This document shows positions 55,065 to 64,000 of a stretch of 64,000 nucleotides of DNA, piece by piece. A program made the translations under genes and the position numbers. The stretch comes from Brachypodius melanocephalos (taxonomy: Eukaryota; Chordata; Aves; Passeriformes; Pycnonotidae). Each line of letters begins with the position of its first letter. Position 1 is the stretch's first letter. Below the pieces are notes generated by a model. It searched no databases and was not told the DNA's origin. It worked only from the letters and a program-made list of their open reading frames with translations. Location: NCBI GenBank assembly GCA_013398615.1, contig VZSR01003282.1, positions 6,413,651 to 6,477,650 of the forward strand, in the 5' to 3' direction.

Positions 55065-58000
55065 GAAAGAGGATCTGTGTATGGAAGAGGTATTGTTGTG
55101 ATAAAGAAAAAGATGCAAGATGAACTGGCCTTCTGAAGGCTTGAAACCAATGCTTGAAATCATCTGTTTTTATAAACAGGTAATAAGTAACCCAACAGAA
55201 AGGCACAAGATGAACTAGAACCTATTATCAGATGACTGTAACAAAGATTCAGCACAACTGCACATACACCATTCAGAGACTTCATCAACTCTGACTTAAT
55301 TGTACAGAAAAAAAAATCCATCCAGAGTGGAGCAGGATGAGTGGGTTCTCTTTTAGCCAATTCGAGAAGTCAAGGAGTTCAGCAAATAAGGACATTTTTT
55401 ATTAAACCTAACTGGTTTAATACAAAAATTAGGTTATAGAAACTGGGAAAGAACTTCAGAAGAACACTGTGGGATGGGAAGGAATGCATGAGGTAAAGCT
55501 TACGTGTAATGTGTCTCAAAAAATTTCAAGTTACATGGTGAAACTGCATCCTTGTAGATTAAATGTTTGGTGTAAAATGGCAAAAGCCATTCAGCAGTCT
55601 GGATTAAGACAGAAATCCTGCTGTTTTTACAAGCACAGCAGGGGATACAGAAAGCCCTTCTCACAGGTAACTGAAATCCCACAACACCAAACCCAAATTA
55701 CGCATACTTAGATTGAGAGATTCCCATGACACCCTAAATAAAGGAAATAAAGACCTGAACACCAGAGTAAACTGGACAATGGTTAGCACTGCATTGAAGC
55801 ACACACACAACACAAGTGGGAATATATCAGGAAAAGAAAAAGAAGTATGAAAATAACATTTGACTGATTTCTTTCTCTCTTTGTCAAATGCAAGGATGAC
55901 AGAGCTGGTCAGTACAAAATAAAAAATGAGAAGATTTTAATTCTGCATTTTTGTGGCCTGCACAAACATTTTTATCCTGAGCAATGGGCTTGGTCCCCAT
56001 AGTACAGGCAAAGTAGACACTGTAAGGTTCCTACAGTAACTTCTGCCAAACTACAAAGCTGCATCAGCAGCCTTTTAAATTAAATGTCAAATTTTAGTTC
56101 AAGAATAAGGTGGGTGGCATACTTAAAAATATTCTGTAGCTTGTTAAAGGGCAAGAGTACACCTTCATTAAAAAACTCTTTTCATAATGCACACCCAAAA
56201 TCAATAGTGTGAAATCTGAGCTGTACATCAGGAATTTATAAAGTGAAGAGGCTTTTTTTTTCTTTTTAAATTTGCATAAGCAAACATAAAAATGTATATT
56301 GATAGTCAGCAATGAAGTTCAAGTTTGCCATACCCACCATGAACAATACTCAAAGGCAGAACAGACTGGAGGTACAAACAAGAGTCCAAATAGAGCCCAA
56401 GACAATTCTAACAATCCAGAGTACTAATGGTGGATGGGGAAAAAAGTCCATTCTTTAAGTACATGGGATAAAGAAAACTTGCATTTCAAATGTAGGGGTA
56501 AAAAGAACCCCTGCTTCTTAACATTTTTTAAACCCCAAATAATGAGAAAACAGATTCTTCAGATCTCCATCTAACCCCCTTTCTAAGTAAAAAAAATGCA
56601 AAATTGATGTACACCAGTTTTCCACATGTAATATGTAGTTAAACTACAATATTATTCTTCAAGTACAGCTTTTTAAAAATCAAACTTTTTCCCACTTATG
56701 AGGCCCAGAGTTTTCTTTGCTCTAGAAGTGGCCACACGCATGCCAATATCTCAGTGTGTAACAAAGTGTTCCTAGACATGTTATAAGTAACTCAGTAGTG
56801 GCATTCTGTGACATTACATAGTGTCAAAGCCGTGCAACCGGTGCATATGGAAACTACGACGCCAGGAAATGAATCAAGGTACATGGATTTTAATAGAAGC
56901 TGAACAGAAGCTACAAGGAAAATTTAAGTGTACACTTGGGCCTCATTGTGCTGGTTTTAGTAGACAGACACAGAGGTTTAAGCAGAATCAACTCAAAAAG
57001 AGCTTAAGTAAACTGCAATGTGCCTGTTACAGTGACACAGAACTTCACCCACTGTGGTTAAACTCAGTTTACATCACTGTAAAGATCCAGTCCTTTCACC
57101 ACAGACCCGTGGCCACACTGAATCCCTGCTGGTCACAAATCAGTGCGGCAATAACTGCTCCTTTACTGCAGGCTCAGGAGCCAGATTGGATCAGCTGCTG
57201 AACAGGAATTCTAAATTTACAGCGGGAAAGTGCTGTTTCCACAGAACTTCATCTCGGATCCAAGTATGCAGAAATTTGTAATGGAAACTAAACCCTCCAG
57301 CATCTTCCAGCCCGAAGCTCCTCCTTGCTCCCTCAAATATTTTCTAATTTACCTTGGGGAGAATTTTGCCATGATAGGTCAGGTGAAAGTTACTGTAACC
57401 TTTTCCTAAAGGAATCATGAATTGTCCCATCAAGTTATCAATCCAGAACCCAAGGGGAGTCACTTCAGACACTCAAAGACTTCACAAAGATTCACAGCTG
57501 AGGCCAAAACCTGCTACCAATAAGCTGCCTGAGTGGCCTCAAACCACCAGGATGAAGATTCAGTAATAGGTCAAATCACTTTGTGAAACCAAACACGCCT
57601 GCAACTTGGTTTCATTTCTCACATCGTTAATACAGTCAGATGTTTCTATTTTACTGATTATCCAATTTTTTGAACTTAGGAATTCTGAGCTACTGAAAAT
57701 CTCAGTGACAGTATTCCAACAAAAACTACACCTTGTCTACAAGGAGCACAATTTATCTTCATCTTTCGAGAGAAGTTAAGCTAGCAAAAGAAAGAAACTT
57801 TTTTGATTGTTGATTTATAAACAAACTCTATTGGTATTTAAGAAAACGTCTATTAAAAATAACAAGCTAATGTTTTATTTTAAGCTATAACCATATTTAA
57901 AGTATAACCATAAAATACGGCAACTTGATTACAAGCTCTTAAAATTAGACTAAGTATTCAAAACTGGTCAATTTAATCTGTAGTAAAATAGCTGTTAGCT

Positions 58001-59259
58001 TTAGCAGGAAAGCCACTGGAAGCATTCCTCTCCTGCATGCTTTCTTGCAGTCTAGTAAAAGAAAAGTAGCTGCATAACACAAAGAGACGTAAAGTGTAAA
58101 CAGAATGATACTGCATTTCACCATGTTCTTGGAGGATCAATAATCCTGAGAGAGAAACTGCATTTCACAAAAAGAAATGCGGGGAAGCAAACTGCTCATT
58201 TTGACAAGAACTCAGAAAACCAAAACAATGTGCTAAGGGATTGATTGGAACAAGGTAGCTCTAATAGTGTGGTCAAATATCCTGTGAAACCTAGGCTGAA
58301 GTCTGAGTGGTAAAGATTGACAAATCTTTCTTTACTGCTCTACAGTGTGCTCCACACCCTTTCTTCCTGTATTGCCAGATCAAACCTGCACAGGGAGAAG
58401 CAAACTCTAAGAAAATGGAAATGAATTGGAATGCCTGATACAGAGGTGTAGTGGTGCAGCATGAAACTTTCTTGAGCAACTTAGAGCTGGTATTTTCACT
58501 CTTCTAAATCTACAATACAGATAATTAAGTCATTGCACAAAGTACTTGAACTGGGCCTATCAAGAAAGACTCATAAAAATTACTTAACAAGAAATTACAT
58601 AAGCTTGTTAGGAGGTAGATTACCTCTTCAAGGATTTTTTATTATCAATATTATACCAATTTTCAAATGCACTGAATGAAGGAGTTATGTATTTTTTAAC
58701 TCATGTACATTATGCAGACAAGGTTTATGTGTCTAACAAAAAGTTTCAGATAGTACATCTTCAATCAAAACATATTTTATGCTTCATTTTACAAAAAAGA
58801 AGGTCAAAATAGAAGACAAAATACAAGTTTAGCTATGTGGATCCCCAAATACTTGAAATTGTCTTCCAGGTACACCACATGCATTCTGCAGAGTTCAGAA
58901 ACCGCACTGAAGCTGCATTGAGCAGCAATAGTTCTCTGCAGAAAAGGATCAAACAGAGAGAAAGGGTGAGAAGAAGAGGAGGAAAAAAAAAAGAGAGGTG
59001 AGAGATAAGACACAGCATTTCAAACTCAAGAGAACTACTGCCCAAGAGAATATATACCAATACAGAAGATCCTTACTAGTAAAAAGGTAAACATGTGCTA
59101 ATCCACTCTGGTCACACATATTGCAGACAAGAGGACTATGACACAACATAGCAGAATCCAAGCGTTCAGTACCTCCCAAAGGTCAAAGACCATCCAGTTC
59201 ACAAAACATAGTCTTGGGCAGGAATGGTAATTCACTGCAGTTTCTACCTTTTATGACAG

Positions 59260-59435
59260 GTAGAATCATAAATCTCTTAGGTTGGAAAAGGTACTTGAGA
59301 TCATCAAGTCCAAGGGTGTACACTTCTTTTAAACACCTCCAGGGATGCTGACTCAGCCCTGGGCACCATGTTCCAAAGCCTGAGAACCCTTGTGGTGAAG
59401 GAGTTTTACCTAGCATGCAATCTATTTCTTGATTA
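59260..59435 (-). mobile_element. CR1 LINE 3' fragment, different subfamily from the others
   Basis: Antisense CR1 with AATCTCTTAGGTTGGAAAAG, GAGATCATCAAGTCCAA, ACACCTCCAGGGATGCTGAC and AACCCTTGTGGTGAAG. These words fit a CR1 type whose tail differs from the CCATGGCAGGGGGTTGGAA class at 1-198 and 54030-54182. It is 5'-truncated. Confidence 0.88.
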
Positions 59436-60593
59436 GTAGCTGTCTGAGAATGCCTTGCTAGGGCCTCAACACAGGTCAAATAAAAAGCTGAACCAGTCAT
59501 GGTGCACATAGGGAGGGAGGAAGGAACACAACCTTAACAGGCAATGGGAAACAAGCAGCAATAACTTCATCACTAAGACTAACAAGAGTGAAAAAAAAAA
59601 AGCTTCTTGTTTTAAAACTGTTCTAGAGAAATGTAACCACAAGGAATACATTTTATATCAAAGATTATACACAAAGAAATGTAACAAACTACATGACTCA
59701 GGAACAACAACCAATAAAAGTAAAAGCAGGTTCAGCCTGCTACTTGTAATCTACGGAAATCCTTTTGTCTGAAGGACAAGGTTGATCACTTTCAAAGATT
59801 ACAGGATTTTATCAGGCTATAAAAATCAGCAAGACAAATGTCAGCAGGTTAGACTAATAACCAAGGTTAAACAGTTTGGAATGCCTGTGGATATATGAAA
59901 AAATGCAGTTAGCTAAGAGGAAAAAGAGGTCCTTGTGAGACTCGAAAGGCCAGGATCACAGGATTCTTAACTCATACAAACCATAAATAATAAATCAAAT
60001 GAATCACAGCATTGACTTAAGCTTTCCTCGTGAAAAGGACTTTGCTATTTAGAGTACTGTAAGAGGGAATCCCTGTCCCCCAAAGTATTTCCTCTTTGTA
60101 CTTTCACTGCAGTGTCTCCCTAGTACACAAGCTGCCACACAGGTATGAAATCACTTCAGCAGAAATTTCTAAAAGAAATAGCTGCATCATGGCCTGAGTG
60201 CATGCACAGACCTTGGGCTTGAAGGATTGACCTGATTAAAGCAGACAAGACTTTTCCTTGTGGGAAGGTAAGAACAAAACCTCTCAATTCATCTCAAGAC
60301 AGTAGAGCTATTCCAGCTTGAGTAAAAGAAGAAGCCTATCCACTCTGACAAAAGTCTGCATTGCCACAGAAAGCCACTGCCTCACATCTGGAGGCTGTGT
60401 CAGCAGTTGTGTCAATTCTTCGTCATTACGGTGGCTCCTCCTCAAATGACACCCACTTTAGGAAGCCTCTGTCATTATCCAAACTCCTCCACTAAACTAA
60501 TCTAAGTTTGTACAAAACTCTACTCACCCTCACTTGGTAGCCATAAATTACAGTAACTTATCAACTCACAGGAACAAGCAAGAAATAGTAATT

Positions 60594-60612
60594 AAAAAAA
60601 AAAAAAAAAAAA
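60594..60612. repeat. A19 homopolymer
   Basis: Nineteen A on the plus strand, U-run in the MGAT5 pre-mRNA; no recognised element adjoins it. Confidence 0.9.
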
Positions 60613-63421
60613 GGTCAAAAGCAATGGGAATCAAGCCACTACCAAAATATGATCTGAGAGAGATTTATACCTCAGAGAAATTATATTTCATTACATTATA
60701 GGCCTTGGCTCTTTAAAAAATGAAAGTCTAATAGATAAGGAAGCCTTCAAAACTTCAATATTCTATGCCAATAGTGGGAGTCTTATTATAGAGGAAAACA
60801 AGAGGGTTTTGAGTGTGCTGGCATACAGAGTTTTGCAAATAAAAAATTCCACTTTTTCTTCCGAAGTATGGAAAAACAAAAGATTAATTAAGTTTTGGTG
60901 TTCTGGGTTTTTTAAAGTTCATGTGTGCATGCATATGAAATACAGAGATGCACAAATATTAACTTGGCAAAAGTAGAAAGGAACAAAGAATGACCTAATT
61001 TCACTCCAAACAGTTTAGATTTTTTTTTTAAATTGAAGATGCAGTAATAGCAAAACTGCTTGATTCTTGAAAGGATTTCCATTCATCAGATTTCCAGCTG
61101 ATTAGAATTGTGCAGCATGTTCATTTCCTCAGCAGATGCTTCCGATGTTTTTCACCAAGAATTGCTGCTGGAGTTCCTGGTTCCAAAACAGGCTAAGCAC
61201 AAGAGCTCTGCCACTTTGGGAACGATGTGATAGAAGTGAAAATACTATCATATCAAAATACTATGATGTATTTCTTTCCATCATCTACTTAAGAGACCGA
61301 GCAAACACTAAGTCAGACAATCTGTTGGCAAATAACCATCATGTTTGCCACTGGATCTCCCTTGGGACTGCTCTTCCTAACAAAAAACCTAAACTAATTC
61401 TCCCATTGTCTCATAAAACATCAAGTCTCCTTTAGATCTCAATCTTCTCAAAACGTGAACACTGCATTCACATAAGCCTACAAAACACCCACCACATAGC
61501 TAATAATACCTGCTAGGGGCAGTTAATGTCAATGACTCCTGAAGTTCTAATAAAATTCTGGAGCCAAGATGAGGAATGAAACTGCACACCAAGGTATTTT
61601 ACTGAACAGAAGCAAAAGCACAGTGAACGTGTTAGATGACGGCAGCATACAATGCCAAAAACATAACCCAGCAGATGAAATTAAAAAAAATAATTTCAAA
61701 CTTGAAGGGAAGGGAGTGGTGCTAATAAAATTCCAGGTATTATCTGAAGCATAGGAATTAACAATACAAAGCTTTCTTTTTCTTCTTTATACAAGGGAAC
61801 AGAAGGGAATCTGGTTGGAAGGAGATGACTTAAAACTAGAGAGCAGTTGTCTTTTATTCTAAGTCATTTTAAGAAATCAGAACGCTTCATTATTTTGCCA
61901 GGTTCTATTTCATGAAGCAGATTAAGGATTTTACATGATTTGCACCCGGTGTTGCTGGCTGCTTCCCAAGTTTTAGGCAGTTTAGTTTGGGGAGCTTAGA
62001 CAACCTGATCTTCTTATATTCAGCATTCAGACACTTTGTCTTTCAGCATCTTTTCAGTCCAGGCTGTATAAGCTGCCTTCCTCCGGGACAGCAAGACAGA
62101 ATTATCACCCAGAAAAGAGGAAGCATATGTTCTTATTTAATCCTTATTCTGTTCGTACAAAATAAATCCATATTCTACACAAGAGCAACAGAAAACAGCG
62201 TGCATATGTTAAATCATGAAGAATAGATATTTCTTTCAGTAAATATACTGCTCCACGGGCCATTCTAAGAGTAAACTCCTCCCTACACCTCAGACAGGCA
62301 AAGAATAGAAAGCAGAAGTGAAAGTATGCAAAAAAAAAAAAAAATCAGAAAAAAAGGTGAAAGGTTTTCTCCCTAACATTAAGCTTGGTACAACCAGCAG
62401 TAATTACGTGAACCATGGGTGCTGCAGTAAGCAGGGTTTCTCATGAAGTACAGTCAGAGTCATTACACAGAGATCAAGAAAGAAAAAAGTAAATCACCTA
62501 TTCAGACTAAATTGAACTTTGTGTCCCCAGGCAAAATGGTTTCAATAATACAGAAACCAAGAACTAACCAGTTCCTCCTTTTTTGAAAGCCTTTCATGAA
62601 ATGGCAAAATTATTCTGAAAAAACTTGAGATCGCCTCATTGATTTGGGAGCAAAGACTTACCTCCAGTCTGGAAACTGCTTCAAACACTGTTCTCCTGAG
62701 GACAGAGATTAGCAGATGAGTACCAGCGACTCCCTCCACCCCACCGGCATTTTTAAACACAAAGCTGTTTGCTGAGATAAAGCACTTGCACAGCACTAAG
62801 TAAAAATTCATTCCTGTATTTAGGATTATGAGTCATGCTGTTGAAAAAGCCATCATACTATTTCATGGAGACAAGACGACAGAGCTCTTTGGACAAATTA
62901 GACTGTACAATAGCATGAATCTCAAGAGTGAGCCTTTATTTAAAGAGTGTTCTATTCTTGCTGCAGTTATCAAAAGAGATTGATGTAACAAGACCTAGTG
63001 CAAGAATCGAGAATTCATTTTCTCAGGTTGGCTGACCCCAATGCCAGAAGGAAAAATATGCTCTCAAAAGATGAGACTGATACTGTACCATGTCTGGAAA
63101 CAAATGGAACCTACAGACGCTTGACAGTGGGGAAAGCCTCTAACCAGATTTACTTCCTCAAAACCGAGTGACATTTATTCTCCCCTTAAATATGCTAAAA
63201 AGTAACTTTCCATTAAACAGTTGCCGAAACTCAAGAAAAAACAATACACTTGTTCAGTGTAGGTCCGCACCCCTATGCAATCACATCGGGTCAGTCAGTG
63301 CTTCTGACAGAGAAATCCCTGCGCTCAAACCACAAGGTGATGTTGATGTGTAAGAAACACCGAAGCTGGCAAATAAAAAGCACTCTATTTTTTCCAATCG
63401 AAACCTCAATGCACCTCTGGC

Positions 63422-63470
63422 ACAAAAAATAAAAAGAAAAAAGGAAAAAAAATAAAAGAAAGAAAAAAAG
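63422..63470. repeat. A-rich purine tract beside the CpG island
   Basis: About 49 bases of A with scattered G and T, on the intron side of the island; low complexity. Confidence 0.85.
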
Positions 63471-63579
63471 TAGTAGATACGGCAGCCCAAGGCACATTTG
63501 GCACCGAGATGACAGCTTTCAGGAACCCTTTTCTCAAATTCACTTCCTAGAGGTTTACAAAGCATTGGAGAGGGAACAA

Positions 63580-64000
63580 ATCCAGCAAACCGGGTGGAAC
63601 CGAGCGCTTGTAAATGGCATCGTAAGGGGGAGATTTCAACAGACTCTCGCCCGCGATTCATCCTCCCACCCGCGGCACCGCCACCCGCGCTCGGCGAATC
63701 CTCCCCGCGCCGCTCCGTGCGCCCGGGGCCGCCCCCTCCCCGCGGCCACCGCCCGGCCCGGCCGGCCCGGGGGGCCCCGCCGCTCCCCCCGCCGCGGAAG
63801 GTCGTTCCGCAAGGTGACGGGGGCGGCCGGGCCGCGGCCAGGACGGGCCCCGCCGCTCCGGGGCGGCCGCTCGGCGCTCCCGCCATCCCCGCATCCCTCC
63901 CGCTCCGCGCCCACCGCCGCGCCCGGGCAGGCGGGGGAGATGCCGCCGGGGCGGGGGAGTGAAGGGGGGGGACGCTGGCGAGCGGCCCCCCGCGCTCGGC
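63580..64000 (-). promoter_or_regulatory. MGAT5: CpG island, candidate MGAT5 promoter and non-coding exon 1 (cut by window edge)
   Basis: Composition changes abruptly from AT-rich intron to very GC-rich, CpG-dense DNA and stays so to the edge. It contains GC-box-like GGGGCGGGG at 63949-63957, an inverted pair GCGGAA/TTCCGC at 63794-63810 whose GGAA cores fit Ets-type sites, and a TGACG half-site at 63815-63819. CpG islands mark most vertebrate housekeeping promoters, and this is the only one 5' of the coding exons in the window. Ets control of mammalian MGAT5 is reported in the literature as I recall it; its use here is inference. No TATA box is evident. I could not fix exon 1: minus-strand donor candidates such as CCGCGG|GTGGGA (exon end at 63670) are weak, and the true donor may lie off the window. 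Confidence 0.7.

Larger units (their letters stand above)
21815..63579 (-). other. MGAT5 intron 1 (about 42 kb)
   Basis: AT-rich DNA between the CpG island and the first coding exon. It holds CR1 fragments at 41724, 54030 and 59260, microsatellites at 22130, 32797 and 39533, homopolymer runs at 37901, 38608, 49831, 52263 and 60594, an A/C tract at 54944, tandem duplications at 25712, 40266, 48435 and 61240, and a hairpin at 34781. Somewhat GC-richer patches without identified content lie at about 26530-26930, 37130-37760, 43690-44240 and 49890-50160. I recognised no protein, tRNA or other RNA gene on either strand. Additional non-coding 5'UTR exons could be hidden here and would not be visible without transcripts. 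Confidence 0.75.
3065..64000 (-). other. MGAT5: MGAT5 gene, 5' portion (partial; continues past the left edge)
   Basis: Four minus-strand exons translate to a protein that I recognise as GnT-V, a Golgi type II membrane enzyme. It transfers GlcNAc from UDP-GlcNAc in beta-1,6 linkage to the alpha-1,6-linked mannose arm of N-glycans, making tri- and tetra-antennary branches. The exons have canonical AG/GT borders and compatible phases (introns of phase 1, 1, 0 and 0), and they join without a stop. Only about 191 of roughly 740 residues are present, and the GT18 catalytic domain is to the left of base 1. The anchor-proximal sequence differs from the paralogue MGAT5B, so MGAT5 is preferred. The right border is uncertain: it is set by the CpG island, not by an identified transcription start. 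Confidence 0.93.

Noticed and set aside
54717..55206. Minus-strand frames rich in Phe, Leu, Val and Trp that look like membrane segments
   Set aside because: The hydrophobic runs are translations of the A/C tract (T/G on the minus strand). Several frames show the same thing, so this is composition, not a membrane protein.
63281..63886. 201-codon minus-strand open frame running from intron into the CpG island, and overlapping frames on both strands there
   Set aside because: Its 5' half is Arg/Gly/Pro-rich sequence forced by CpG-rich DNA, and the overlapping frames on both strands are equally open. There is no recognisable domain. It may overlap non-coding exon 1.
1..64000. CRISPR arrays, bacterial operons, prophage or integrated viral genes, tRNA or rRNA genes
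   Set aside because: No regular repeat-spacer pattern, polymerase or capsid-type frames, or cloverleaf-type sequence were seen. The context is a vertebrate intron.

Overview
This window is vertebrate nuclear DNA and almost certainly from a bird. It carries several fragments of CR1 LINEs, with the bird-typical 3' end (short imperfect repeats of the type ATTCYRTGAT), is AT-rich, and holds no SINE families of mammalian type. I could not fix the species. Almost all of the window is non-coding intron, and the many short open frames on both strands are chance. One gene is recognisable: the 5' part of MGAT5, encoding alpha-1,6-mannosylglycoprotein 6-beta-N-acetylglucosaminyltransferase V (GnT-V), read on the minus strand. 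Residue numbers below count from the ATG at 21659. Layout from right (5' of the gene) to left: a CpG island at about 63.58-64.0 kb, cut by the window edge, is the best candidate promoter and non-coding first exon. About 42 kb of first intron follows. Then come a 5'UTR plus first coding exon at 21422-21814, and coding exons at 16940-17107, 4483-4559 and 3065-3154. The leftmost 3 kb is intron. The four coding pieces join without a frame break (238 + 168 + 77 + 90 = 573 nt, 191 codons). They encode the short cytoplasmic tail, the transmembrane anchor, the stem with a cluster of N-glycosylation sequons, and the first part of the cysteine-rich lumenal region. The catalytic domain lies beyond the left edge. 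The rest is repeats: six CR1 fragments in both orientations, AT/CA microsatellites (largest at 39.53-39.70 kb), homopolymer runs, an A/C-only tract of about 121 bp at 54.94-55.06 kb, and at least nine short exact or near-exact low-copy tandem duplications. I found no RNA gene, intact mobile element, CRISPR array, viral gene or new multi-gene system. The most useful second looks are the 5'UTR of the first coding exon (three short upstream ORFs that an alternative 3' splice site would remove), the frame-neutral stem exon carrying the sequon cluster, and a perfect 12-bp hairpin at 34781-34808.
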